Source: Curtobacterium salicis (GTDB lineage: Bacteria; Actinomycetota; Actinomycetes; Actinomycetales; Microbacteriaceae). Taken from it: a stretch of DNA of 64,000 nt. Positions 8,517-16,644 of the stretch are shown here, in pieces. The translations under genes and the position numbers were made by a program. The DNA is taken from positions 221,263 to 285,262 of the forward strand of contig NZ_JAAOYO010000005.1 in the NCBI RefSeq assembly GCF_011759505.1, read 5' to 3'. Position 1 is the stretch's first letter. The number at the start of each line of letters is the position of its first letter. The notes beneath the pieces were generated by a model. That model did no database searches. It was not told where the DNA came from and worked only from the letters and a program-made list of their open reading frames with translations.

Positions 8517-8549
8517 ATGAAGAAGACGATTCCGGTCAACCGAGGATGA
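8517..8549 (+). CDS. Candidate 10-codon leader peptide
   Basis: The reading frame MKKTIPVNRG starts 7 bp after a good ribosome site (gaGGGGaag) and its TGA overlaps the ATG of the next membrane-protein gene as ATGA. The larger gene has no ribosome site of its own other than sequence inside this leader (cGAGGatg). It may couple or tune translation of the downstream gene. Short length makes it uncertain. Confidence 0.4.
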   Translation: MKKTIPVNRG

Positions 8550-9118
8550 CGACGTCGCGAACCTGCCGCTCGGCCAGCAGAGGGACCGCCTCGGCGTTGA
8601 TCCTCGGAACCGCTGGAGCAAGCTTCCTCTCGATCGACAACCTGCTCGGTTTCATCGGAACCCACGCAATCCACGCGGCCGCCGTTCCGATGGTCGCGGT
8701 GATCACGGCGTTGGCGGGCTCGGCGGCCGCTCTCGGCGGTGTGCTGGGTCGCGACCTGACACGTGCGCTCGTCGCCGTCGTCGGCTTCGTGGCCACACGT
8801 TCCCCCGCCACCAGTCTCCATCTGCCGTACCCCGTTGCGATCGTGCTGCAGGCCCTCGTCCCACTGGCATTCGCTGCGGCAGGAGCATCTGTCCTGCTCC
8901 GTCGTCGAGGCCTCGTGATCGTGCGAGTCCTCGCAGCGCTTCTCATGGGACTCGCCCTGGCCTGGACGGCGACCGCATTCGTCCCGGTTGCGCTCGCAGC
9001 GTTCCTCATCGTGCAGGCGGTCACGCTGCTCGTCGTGGTCATCCTGAGCCTGCGACCGGTCCTCCGACTGATTTTTGATGTCGCGCGCGATCTTTGGTCG
9101 AGCGCCGACGTCCGGTGA
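8546..9118 (+). CDS. Multi-TM integral membrane protein, unknown
   Basis: A 190-aa, strongly hydrophobic protein with about five membrane helices (roughly 13-35, 44-68, 73-90, 98-122 and 128-172) and a short basic loop LLRRRGLVIVR. No family is recognised. It stands alone on the plus strand between the serine hydrolase operon (divergent, about 140 bp of shared upstream sequence) and an MFS gene 144 bp downstream. The ATG at 8546 overlaps the stop of a possible leader peptide. Codon use is normal for the region. Confidence 0.6.
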   Translation: MTTSRTCRSASRGTASALILGTAGASFLSIDNLLGFIGTHAIHAAAVPMVAVITALAGSAAALGGVLGRDLTRALVAVVGFVATRSPATSLHLPYPVAIVLQALVPLAFAAAGASVLLRRRGLVIVRVLAALLMGLALAWTATAFVPVALAAFLIVQAVTLLVVVILSLRPVLRLIFDVARDLWSSADVR

Positions 9119-9262
9119 GCGGTTGCTTCCGAGGACAGCCTCATCGTGAGGTCGGCCGCCTGCGATGACACACCCCTGGGCGCTGAGCAGATGCTCTCGG
9201 CGCTGAAGTCGAGCCGGGGTAGCACCACTGAGACAAAGCACCCTCACCCCTAGACTCGGCAG

Positions 9263-10483
9263 ATGCTCGAGAGCCGTCGCCTTCCTCTGTGGGCGGGTCG
9301 CACGGCCGCGCTGCTGGGCATCGTGCTCGTGGCGTTCACCCTTCGCCAAGCGGTCGCTGCGGTCTCACCGATCATCGGTGACATCCGGGCCGACTTCCCG
9401 GTCTCGAACCTCGACGTCGGCCTGCTCGGCACCCTGCCGCCGCTGCTGTTCGCGGCGTCGGGGTTCACGGCCCCACGCGTCGCTCGGCGTCTCGGGCTCG
9501 ACGGTGGGATCGTCCTCGCGCTGGTCCTCATCTCCGTCGGCCACCTCGTCCGCGCGGTCGCACCGGGCGTCGCGATGCTGCTCGTCGGCAGCATCGTGGC
9601 CTTCGCCGGGACCGGAGTCGGCAACGTGTTGCTGCCGTCCGTCGTCCGTCGCTACTTCCCCGACCGGGTGGCCCTGCTGACCGCGGTCTACGCGTGCATC
9701 GTGGGGGTCAGCACCGCGGTGCCGGCTGCCCTGGCTGCACCGATCGCGCAGTACGCCGGGTGGAGGATCTCGCTCGCCGTCTGGGCAGTCACCTCGGCGG
9801 CAGCACTCGTCCCCTGGCTCATCGTCCTCGCAGAGCAGCGCCGGCTGCGCCGCGAGGACGCCGAGCTCGTCAGCCCCGCACCGACCGAGGCCGTCACCCG
9901 CCTGTGGCGATCGCGCGCCGCCCTGTCGATCACCGCGCTCTTCTCCTCGAGCGCGATCTGCACCTACGCCGCCTTCGCCTGGCTGCCGGAGATCCTGCAG
10001 GACGTCGCCGGATCGACACCGACCGAGGCGGGCGTGCTCCTCGCCGTCACCGGCGTGATCAGTGTCCCCGGCGCGCTGATCGCTCCCCTGCTCGTGCCCC
10101 GACTCCGCAACGTCGGCTGGCTGATCGCCGCCGGTGTCCTGAGCTTCGCACTCGGCTACCTCGGCCTGCTGCTCGCGCCGGCGCCACTCACCCTGCTCTG
10201 GGTGCTCCTGATCGGCTGCGGCTCGATCCTGTTCCCCGTCTGCCTCGTGCTCATCAACGTCCGCACCCGGACACACGGCGGAACCGTCGCCTTGAGCGGC
10301 TTCGCCCAGGGCACCGCGTACGGACTCGGAGCGCTCGGCCCGCTGCTGGTCGGGCTGCTCCACGACGCCAGTGGTGGCTGGACGCTGCCGCTGCTCTTCC
10401 TCCTCGCCGTCACGCTCGCGGCAGCGATCCCCGCGGTCACACTCGGCCGCCCGACGTTCGTCGAGGACGAGCTCGGCCGGTAG
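9263..10483 (+). CDS. MFS transporter of the CynX/NimT (cyanate permease-like) family
   Basis: A 406-aa permease with 12 predicted helices. The N-terminal pattern LRQAVAAVSPIIGDIRADF and the paired GLLGTLPPLLFAASG and FAGTGVGNVLLPSVVRRYFP segments are characteristic of the CP family (YeaN, CynX, NimT), which transports cyanate, 2-nitroimidazole and related small compounds. Substrate here is unknown. It is monocistronic; the next gene is convergent and ends 33 bp away. Confidence 0.83.
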   Translation: MLESRRLPLWAGRTAALLGIVLVAFTLRQAVAAVSPIIGDIRADFPVSNLDVGLLGTLPPLLFAASGFTAPRVARRLGLDGGIVLALVLISVGHLVRAVAPGVAMLLVGSIVAFAGTGVGNVLLPSVVRRYFPDRVALLTAVYACIVGVSTAVPAALAAPIAQYAGWRISLAVWAVTSAAALVPWLIVLAEQRRLRREDAELVSPAPTEAVTRLWRSRAALSITALFSSSAICTYAAFAWLPEILQDVAGSTPTEAGVLLAVTGVISVPGALIAPLLVPRLRNVGWLIAAGVLSFALGYLGLLLAPAPLTLLWVLLIGCGSILFPVCLVLINVRTRTHGGTVALSGFAQGTAYGLGALGPLLVGLLHDASGGWTLPLLFLLAVTLAAAIPAVTLGRPTFVEDELGR

Positions 10484-10515
10484 CGGATGCGACCGTCGCG
10501 GCCCGGTCGGCGTGC

Positions 10516-11259
10516 TCAGCGCGCGGGCACGAGTACTTCGAGCGTCGCACGAGCCTCGTCGGCCGACCCGAGGGGCACGGTGCGGCTGCTGACCTCGGTC
10601 GCCAGGGACAGCGCGATGGCGACCGCGCCGACCTCGGCCGCGGAGACCCACTCGGGATCGCCGTCGACGAACCGTGTGCGGACAGGCCCGAGCACGAGCG
10701 CGTGGATGCGCTTGTCCGGCGACTCCGCAGCGAGGACACGCTGCATCATGAGCACCGCGGCCTGCTCCATGCTCACCAGTCCGCTGTTCGGCACCGGGAA
10801 CTCGGCTGACTGACCGACGATCACCGTGTACGCGCCGAGGCCGCTGAGCCGAGGCACGATCGCCCGCGCCACCGCCATGTGCACCGTGGCGAGTCCGGTG
10901 AAGGCAGTGGCCCAGTCGCCCTCGCCGATGTCGGTCAGCGGCCCGCCCTGCCACCAGCCACCGACTGGGACCACGACGTCGTCGATGCCGCCCATCCGCT
11001 CGGTCATCTCGCGACCGAGTGCCTCGGCCCCGGCGAAGGACGTGTAGTCATGCGTGGGCAGGTGCAGCAGCGGGGACGTCCCGACGTCGCCGAGCGCAGC
11101 GCGCAACTCGGCTCCGCGCGCCTCGGACCGGGTGGGCACGACGACGTCGGCGCCCGCGTCGAGGTAGGCGCGGACGACGCCTTCCCCGACGCCCCCGGTG
11201 CCACCGGGCACGAGGACGCGGCGGCCTGAGAGGTCGTGGGTGGAGGGTACTTCGTTCAT
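10516..11259 (-). CDS. SDR-family oxidoreductase controlled by MarR
   Basis: A 247-aa short-chain dehydrogenase. The cofactor motif is VPGGTGGVGEGVV near residues 17-29 and a serine sits in VIVGQSAEF near 145, but the classical Y-x-x-x-K is not visible at its usual place (PNSGLVSMEQAAV), so it may be atypical or non-catalytic. The ATG at 11259 is chosen because it directly follows the operator region; an upstream in-frame start would run through those operators. It is divergent from a MarR gene with three GTTGG/CCAAC sites between, so MarR very likely controls both. Confidence 0.75.
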   Translation of the reverse strand: MNEVPSTHDLSGRRVLVPGGTGGVGEGVVRAYLDAGADVVVPTRSEARGAELRAALGDVGTSPLLHLPTHDYTSFAGAEALGREMTERMGGIDDVVVPVGGWWQGGPLTDIGEGDWATAFTGLATVHMAVARAIVPRLSGLGAYTVIVGQSAEFPVPNSGLVSMEQAAVLMMQRVLAAESPDKRIHALVLGPVRTRFVDGDPEWVSAAEVGAVAIALSLATEVSSRTVPLGSADEARATLEVLVPAR

Positions 11260-11270
11260 GGCAGAACTCC

Positions 11271-11327
11271 TTGGTGGGACCAATGTTGGTGTGGCCAACG
11301 GTAGCATTGATCGTTGGTGGAGCCAAC
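11271..11327. promoter_or_regulatory. Three MarR-type palindromic operators
   Basis: The divergent promoter contains TTGGTGGGACCAA (11271-11283), GTTGGTGTGGCCAAC (11285-11299) and GTTGGTGGAGCCAAC (11313-11327). The last two are 15-bp palindromes with identical arms and 28 bp centre to centre. Their density between sdr and marR is strong evidence for autoregulated MarR binding. Confidence 0.8.
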
Positions 11328-11342
11328 TGCTATCGTGCTGCC

Positions 11343-11792
11343 ATGCATGAAGCGCCGACCCCGCCCGAAGCACTCCGGACCCTGGTGAGCTGGCAGGCCG
11401 GCCGCGTCGCGACGATCGGCGCGCGTCTGACGGGCGCGAGGATGCCGCTCGAAGCACGGTCAGACTTTGCAGTCCTGTCCCTCCTCGAGGAGAACGGCCC
11501 CCTCAGCCAGGCCGACATCGGACGGATCCTCGGTCTCGACCGGAACAACGTCAACGGCATCGTCGTCCGCCTCGAGACCGACGGGTTCGCGAGCCGTCAG
11601 CCGGACCCGGAGGACCGGCGACGCAACGTCGTCACCATCACGACAGCGGGCCGCGCCAGGTCGTCAGAGCTCCTGGACCACGCGCAGGCGGTTCAGGCGG
11701 AGCTCTTGACCGCGCTCTCCCCCGACGAGCGGGAGGCCCTCATCAGCCTGCTCGGCAAGGTGCTCGCCAGCCACCCGGCGCAGTCCGCCTGA
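11343..11792 (+). CDS. MarR-family transcriptional regulator
   Basis: A 149-aa winged-helix regulator. The recognition region LSQADIGRILGLDRNNVNGIVVRLE (given here in pieces: LSQADIGRILG, LDRNNVNGIVVRLE) spans about residues 57-82 and the wing has DPEDRRRNVVTIT. MarR dimers usually repress a divergent gene and release DNA on binding small phenolic or oxidising ligands. Its gene is 83 bp from the divergent SDR start with three clear palindromes between. The ATG at 11343 lies 15 bp after the last operator. Confidence 0.87.
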   Translation: MHEAPTPPEALRTLVSWQAGRVATIGARLTGARMPLEARSDFAVLSLLEENGPLSQADIGRILGLDRNNVNGIVVRLETDGFASRQPDPEDRRRNVVTITTAGRARSSELLDHAQAVQAELLTALSPDEREALISLLGKVLASHPAQSA

Positions 11793-11888
11793 GCCAGGTC
11801 TCCACCTGGTCAGCCTGGAGGCTCGGTGCCATCTGGTACCGAGCCTCCAGTCCGGAACAGGGTCGCGGACACGCGGCGGCGGCGCACC

Positions 11889-12369
11889 TCACATGTCGGC
11901 GATGAGCCGGAGCGTGTAGCCGTCGGGGACGGTCTGGTGTTCGACGTAGTGCATGAAGACCGGCGCTGCCTGGTCGGCCGTGAAGAGCTCTGACGGGTGC
12001 CGCGGCTCGTGAGCAGCCTGCACGTCGCATCATCTCCGTGAGTGGTTCCGCGAGGTCGTGGTCACGGTCGACGGTGCAGAAGCGGTACTCGCCGTCGTCC
12101 TCACGTCGGCGGAGCTCGACCCTCATCTTCTCCGCGGTGCCGCCTGCTTGGAGGTAGGAGTTGCCGTAGTCGTCGATGACCGACTGCGGGCCGGCGCGCC
12201 AGGCTTGGTCGTCGATCGGCGCGGAGAAGACGAGCCCCGCGGAGTGGTCGTCGTTGTCGAGCAGGACGAGGTAGCGCCAGACCTGGTCGGGGAGCGGGCG
12301 GAACGTGTCGTCCAGGACGCTGCTGACGGACCGGTTGGTCTTCATGATGATCAAAGCGGGCTCCTCCAC
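11889..12369 (-). pseudogene. Frameshifted hypothetical gene
   Basis: The first about 115 residues (MEEPALIIMKTNRSVSS to EPLTEMM) read well in one frame, then the frame turns into Arg-rich nonsense. A second frame carries the natural continuation RHPSELFTADQ ... VPDGYTLRLIADM and stops at 11889. The shift lies near 12020-12030. A single inserted or lost base, real or a sequencing error, would restore about 160 aa. The start is also doubtful: the frame stays open upstream of the GTG at 12369 through EEHIEITSVANEY, with no ATG, GTG or TTG, so the N-terminus may be lost. The family is not recognised. Confidence 0.55.
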
Positions 12370-12610
12370 GTACTCGTTGGCGACAGAGGTGATCTCGATG
12401 TGCTCCTCATCCAGCTTGGAAGAACCTCGCGGCGGGCGATCGGCCGCAACGTCGAGGATCGCCGCGGTACGTCGCCATCACGCTTGCCGTCCCTGCTGAT
12501 GGCATCAGTATCCCGCCGCGGCTGCGTTCGTCACGCGATCGGCCACCGAGACGACAACTTCACGCGCGGTTGCTCTCGATGCGGCCGATCGGATCCGGCA
12601 TCCTTGCCAC
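12370..12610. other. Intergenic region upstream of the frameshifted gene
   Basis: No convincing gene. The minus strand next to 12369 still reads as plausible protein in frame (EEHIEITSVANEY) for about 15 codons, consistent with a decayed 5' end. Nothing else was recognised. Confidence 0.4.
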
Positions 12611-12829
12611 GTGGAGTTCTCGTGGTGGACGTGGTCTGGGATCGTGAGCGTCGCGCTGGTGGGCTGTGGACTCATCGGTCGTGCTGTCGTGATCGCAGTT
12701 CGCCGTGACGGGCTCGGACGTGCCAGAGCAGAGCGTGGCGCTAGTGCTCCTTGGTTCTGGTCTGGGATCGGGGTCGTCGCTGCCGCAGGAGTCCTCCTGA
12801 TGCTCTGGGCTTTCGCATTGGACAACTGA
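12611..12829 (+). CDS. 72-aa two-TM membrane protein, paralogue of 27050-27268
   Basis: Starts GTG (MEFSWWTWS) and has two hydrophobic helices (about 9-30 and 48-68) separated by a basic loop VRRDGLGRARAERG. It is a clear paralogue of the 72-aa protein on the minus strand at 27050-27268: same length without gaps, 34 of 72 positions identical by my count, including the first nine residues and the APWFWS motif before helix 2. No function is known to me. It lies alone between a broken gene and a GNAT gene. Confidence 0.72.
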   Translation: MEFSWWTWSGIVSVALVGCGLIGRAVVIAVRRDGLGRARAERGASAPWFWSGIGVVAAAGVLLMLWAFALDN

Positions 12830-12978
12830 CCGTCGCACAGCAGGCTCTTGTGTCATGAGGCAAAATCGGCTCAGTGACGGATCCGCTACTGGACGAGGTT
12901 GGCGGCGACGGTCGGCCCGGGCTCGGCACCGTGCGATTGGACGCAGGCAGCTCTCGGATCGACTCCTAGGCTTGTCGC

Positions 12979-13518
12979 GTGACCACCCACGTTGAGGCGC
13001 GCCGCTATCGTCCTGAAGACGCGAGTGAGCTGACGGCTCTGCTGAACACGGCCTACCGGCAACTGCAGGACCAGGGCCTGAACTTCACCGCGGCGACCCA
13101 GGACGTCGAGACGACGCGACAGCGCGTCGCTGCGGGCGTCTGTTGGGTCGTGGAGCACGACGGGTGCGTGGCAGCGAGCATGACGATGTCCGTGCCCGCG
13201 CCCGAAGAGATCCGGTCGTTGTCGGAGCACGCTCGGGAACCAGGCACGGGCTGGCTGTGCCAGGTGGCCGTCGGGCCGGAACTGCGTGGTCGCTCCGTCG
13301 CCAAGGCTCTGTTCGACGTCGTGTGCGAATGGGCGATCGCACACGGCATCACGAGGATCGGACTCGACACGGCAGCCCCAGCCGAACACCTCGTCACCAT
13401 GTACACACGGTGGGGGTTCGCGCACGTCGACGACGTCCACTTCCCCGGGAAGAACTACGACAGCGTCGTGATGACCCGCGGGGTGCTCAACCAGCGGGAC
13501 GACGAGCCCTCTCGATAG
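12979..13518 (+). CDS. GNAT-family N-acetyltransferase
   Basis: A 179-aa acetyltransferase. Motif A for acetyl-CoA is visible as LCQVAVGPELRGRSVAKAL (near residues 93-111; Q/R-x-x-G-x-G/A variant RGRSVA), preceded by a strand with the cargo loop AASMTMSVPAPEE and followed by IGLDTAAPAEHLVTMYTRWGF, the usual motif B. Substrate is unknown. It is monocistronic; the start at GTG 12979 follows a short AT-poor spacer. GNAT enzymes acetylate amines on antibiotics, amino acids or proteins. Confidence 0.83.
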   Translation: MTTHVEARRYRPEDASELTALLNTAYRQLQDQGLNFTAATQDVETTRQRVAAGVCWVVEHDGCVAASMTMSVPAPEEIRSLSEHAREPGTGWLCQVAVGPELRGRSVAKALFDVVCEWAIAHGITRIGLDTAAPAEHLVTMYTRWGFAHVDDVHFPGKNYDSVVMTRGVLNQRDDEPSR

Positions 13519-13749
13519 GCGATCCTCGAGCGGTCGAGCTAGAGGACCAGGTGCTGCGCGATTGAGCTGTCCGCTCTGTTGAGTCCGATGTCCGCCAGGG
13601 CACCGTGGACGAGTGGCATCTGCGGCGGTTGGCGCCCGGTGACGAACTCGAGGAGTATCCGCCCGTCGAGGTCGTTCAGCTCCCGCGTATTGCTGCCGCG
13701 AGGGTACCTCTGCAGGCTCACTACCCCGCCTTGAACAGATTTCGTTTGC
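13519..13749. other. Spacer before the lacI promoter, possible gene remnant
   Basis: No supported gene. A 60-codon minus-strand frame (13539-13721) with the segment NDLDGRILLEFVTGRQPPQM looks protein-like but has no recognised family or ribosome site and may be a remnant. A -35-like TTGAAC lies at 13731-13736 for the plus-strand lacI promoter. Confidence 0.35.
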
Positions 13750-13803
13750 TCATACGTATGAGCATCTTTTCTTCTCTACTGTCGTACGTATCACCTCGAA
13801 GGC
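13750..13803. promoter_or_regulatory. Paired LacI-type operators of the catabolic operon
   Basis: TCATACGTATGA (13750-13761) is a perfect 12-bp palindrome with a central CpG, the hallmark of LacI-family sites. TCGTACGTATCA (13792-13803) repeats it with two changes, 42 bp downstream, four helical turns. With TTGAAC at 13731 the first palindrome would cover the -10 element, so repression with looping is plausible. Confidence 0.72.
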
Positions 13804-13826
13804 GAGCCGATGGGAGCACGGGACAC

Positions 13827-14888
13827 ATGAGCACGACCACGCGCGTCACCCAACGGATGATCGCCGACATGGCTGGCGTGAGCCAATCGACCGTTTCGCT
13901 CGTGCTCAACGGCAAGGCGGACGAGGCCAGGCGTATCCCATCCGCCACCCGTGACCGTGTCCTCGAGGTCATCCGCGAGACCACCTACGTGGCGAACCCG
14001 GTCGCCCGCAGCCTCGTCGGCGCGGCCACCGGACTGATCGGGGTCTTCACGTACGAGCCGGCGTTCCCGAGCCGGTCGTCGGACTTCTACACGCCCCTGC
14101 TCACCGGAATCGAGAGCGCCGCCGAGAGCGTCGGTGCCGACTTGCTGCTCTTCACGAGCACCCCCGTCGTCGCCGGTCGCCGCCGGCTCTTCCACGAGTC
14201 GAACCGGCTCCGTCTCGCGGACGGCTGCATCCTGCTCGGTCGGGAGATGGACCCCGTCGAACTCGAACGGCTCCTGGACTCCGCCTACCCGTTCGTCGCG
14301 ATCGGCCGACGGGACGCCGCTGACGGTCGGGTGCCCTACGTCGGGGTCGACTACGCCAGCGCGACGCACAGCCTCGCCCTCCGCGCACTCGGACTCGGGC
14401 ACCGGCGCGTCGGCTTCCTCCGGCTGTCGCAGGACGCGGAGTCCAGCCGCGACCGCCGCGCCGGCATCGTCGCCGCTGCCTCCGAGGTGGGCGCGAGCGT
14501 CACCGAGGCGGAGGTGACCACCGACCGGAGTGTGACGGACGCGTGGGCGGCGATCCGTGCCTCCCGACCGACCGTCGTGTTCGTCGAGGACCCAACTGAC
14601 GCGCACGAGCTGCACGCGCAACTCGCAGCAGATGGCATCTCCGTCCCTGACGACTTGTCGGTGGTCGTCCTCGGCGAGCACAACAGGGCCGCCGACGGCC
14701 CCGCCGACTTCACGAGACTGCGCGCACCCCGCACCGAGCTCGGTGCACACGCGGTCCGGGCGCTCACGGGCGTCTTGGAGGCCCGGCGAACGCCTGCCCA
14801 GGAGCGCAGCTCCGCCACGCCACCGGTCCAAGAGCTCCTCGATTGCAGCCTCGTACCGGGCGGCACGCTCGCCGCGCCCGCAGCCTGA
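13827..14888 (+). CDS. LacI-family transcriptional regulator
   Basis: A 353-aa regulator: LacI helix-turn-helix at residues about 5-30 (TQRMIADMAGVSQSTVSLVLNG in pieces TQRMIADMAG, VSQSTVSLVLNG), hinge helix with ATRDRVLEVI, then a periplasmic-binding-like ligand domain (about 62-340). The ATG at 13827 is chosen because the family starts just before the HTH and GGGAG lies upstream; longer in-frame starts would cross the operators. It is the first gene ahead of a six-gene catabolic unit and is preceded by two matching palindromes, so it probably represses itself and the operon until a sugar or sugar acid binds. Confidence 0.88.
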   Translation: MSTTTRVTQRMIADMAGVSQSTVSLVLNGKADEARRIPSATRDRVLEVIRETTYVANPVARSLVGAATGLIGVFTYEPAFPSRSSDFYTPLLTGIESAAESVGADLLLFTSTPVVAGRRRLFHESNRLRLADGCILLGREMDPVELERLLDSAYPFVAIGRRDAADGRVPYVGVDYASATHSLALRALGLGHRRVGFLRLSQDAESSRDRRAGIVAAASEVGASVTEAEVTTDRSVTDAWAAIRASRPTVVFVEDPTDAHELHAQLAADGISVPDDLSVVVLGEHNRAADGPADFTRLRAPRTELGAHAVRALTGVLEARRTPAQERSSATPPVQELLDCSLVPGGTLAAPAA

Positions 14889-14924
14889 CCCCTCCCGACC
14901 CCGGCCACACCACCCAGGAGCACC

Positions 14925-16589
14925 ATGTCCAGCACCACTCACGAGCGCCCGTCCACGACCGATGGGACCGTCCGCGCCGACGTCGTGATCATCGGCGGCG
15001 GCCTCGGCGGCGTCGCGGCTGCGATTGCCGTCTGCCGGTCCGGGCGCACCGCCGTCCTCACCGAGGAGACCGACTGGCTCGGCGGCCAGCTCACCAGCCA
15101 GGCGGTACCGCCGGACGAGCACCCGTGGGTCGAGCAGTTCGGCGTCACCGCGAGCTACCGTGCGCTGCGGGACGGGATCCGTGACCACTACCGCCGCGTC
15201 TACCCGCTCCGGCAGGAAGCCGCCGCGCTGCCCGACCTCAACCCGGGTGCCGGGCGGGTCAGCAAGCTGTGCCACGAGCCGCGCGTCGCGGTCGCGGTCA
15301 TCGACGAGCTCCTGCAGCCGTACCGGAGCGCGGGTCGCCTGACAGTGCTGCTCGAGCAGCGTCCGGTCGCGGCCGGATCCGACGGTGACCGCTGCACCGA
15401 CGTGACCGTGGAAGGTCCGGACGGCCGACACACCCGCCTCGTGGGCGCGTTCGTCCTCGACGCGACCGAGACCGGCGAGGTCCTGCCGCTGGCCGGGGTC
15501 GAGCACGTGGTCGGCGCGGAGGCCCGGAGTGAGCACGACGAACCCCACGCACCCGAGACGGCCCAGCCTGGAAACCAGCAGGGCATCACGTTCTGCTTCG
15601 CCGTGTCCCACCACGAGGGCGAGGACCACACGATCGACCGGCCGTCGATGTACGACTTCTGGCGGTCGTACCAGCCGGACTTCTGGCCGGCGCCCTTGCT
15701 CGGCTTCCTGGCGCCCGACCCGCGCACCCTCGAAGCGCACCCGCGGACGTTCGAGCCGAACCCGGACACCGACCCGCTCGCGGTGAGCGCCGACCAGAGC
15801 GCCGACGCCGGCGACAAGGAGCTGTGGGGCTTCCGTCGGATCCTCGCCCGCAAGCTGTTCACCGAGGGCGCGTTCGACTCGGACATCTGCCTCGTGAACT
15901 GGCCGCTCAACGACTACTGGCTCAAGCCGGTCATCGGCACAGGCGAGGACCGCGCCGCCGACTCCGCCACCGCTGAACAGGCCGTGCACGAAGCACGGCA
16001 GCTCTCGCTCTCCGTCCTGTACTGGCTGCAGGCGGAGGCCCCGCGTGCCGACGGCGGCACAGGCTTCCCGGGACTGAAGCTGCGCGGTGACGTCACCGGC
16101 GGCGAGGACGGCCTCGCGAAGGCGCCGTACATCCGCGAGTCACGCCGCATCAAGGCCGTGACGACGATCCGCGAACAGGACGTCGCGGCCGAGATCGTCG
16201 GCGTCACCGGGCGCACGCGGTACCGGGACTCGGTCGGTGTCGGCAGCTACCGACTCGACCTGCACCCGTCGACCGGTGGCGACAACTACGTCGACGTGCC
16301 GAGTGTGCCCTTCGAGATCCCGCTCGGCGCCCTCGTGCCGCGACGGGTCCGGAACGTGCTGCCGGCGGGCAAGGACCTCGGCACGACGCACATCACGAAC
16401 GGCTGCTACCGGCTCCACCCCGTCGAGTGGAACGTCGGCGAGGTCGCCGGCGCCCTGGCGGTGCACTGCATCGAGCACGGCCTCGACCCGCAGGACGTCC
16501 AGGCAGACGACGACCGGTTCACCGTGTTCGCCGCAGAGCTCGACCGCGCCGGTGTCGAACGGCACTGGCCCGAGGTCCAGGGCTACTGA
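14925..16589 (+). CDS. FAD-dependent oxidoreductase (FAD_oxidored superfamily)
   Basis: A 554-aa flavoenzyme. The dinucleotide-binding motif DVVIIGGGLGGVAAA is at about residues 19-33, followed by the FAD-pyrophosphate strand TEETDWLGGQLTSQ and a second contact FVLDATETGEVLPLAGVEH near 182-200. C-terminal GKDLGTTHITNGCYRLHPVEWNVGEVAGALA (in pieces GKDLGTTHITNG and HPVEWNVGEVAGA) closes the FAD site. Members of this superfamily often sit in polysaccharide or cyclic-acid catabolic clusters; their reactions are mostly untested. Second gene of the LacI cluster, 36 bp after lacI and 55 bp before the hydantoinase-like gene. No signal peptide, so cytoplasmic. Confidence 0.8.
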   Translation: MSSTTHERPSTTDGTVRADVVIIGGGLGGVAAAIAVCRSGRTAVLTEETDWLGGQLTSQAVPPDEHPWVEQFGVTASYRALRDGIRDHYRRVYPLRQEAAALPDLNPGAGRVSKLCHEPRVAVAVIDELLQPYRSAGRLTVLLEQRPVAAGSDGDRCTDVTVEGPDGRHTRLVGAFVLDATETGEVLPLAGVEHVVGAEARSEHDEPHAPETAQPGNQQGITFCFAVSHHEGEDHTIDRPSMYDFWRSYQPDFWPAPLLGFLAPDPRTLEAHPRTFEPNPDTDPLAVSADQSADAGDKELWGFRRILARKLFTEGAFDSDICLVNWPLNDYWLKPVIGTGEDRAADSATAEQAVHEARQLSLSVLYWLQAEAPRADGGTGFPGLKLRGDVTGGEDGLAKAPYIRESRRIKAVTTIREQDVAAEIVGVTGRTRYRDSVGVGSYRLDLHPSTGGDNYVDVPSVPFEIPLGALVPRRVRNVLPAGKDLGTTHITNGCYRLHPVEWNVGEVAGALAVHCIEHGLDPQDVQADDDRFTVFAAELDRAGVERHWPEVQGY

Positions 16590-16644
16590 CCCGCACACCG
16601 CACTCCCCACCCGAAGCACTCCCCCGCAGGAAGGTCACGACGAC

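Noticed and set aside
13539..13721. 60-codon minus-strand frame with NDLDGRILLEFVTG
   Set aside because: No ribosome site, family or partner; kept only as a possible remnant.
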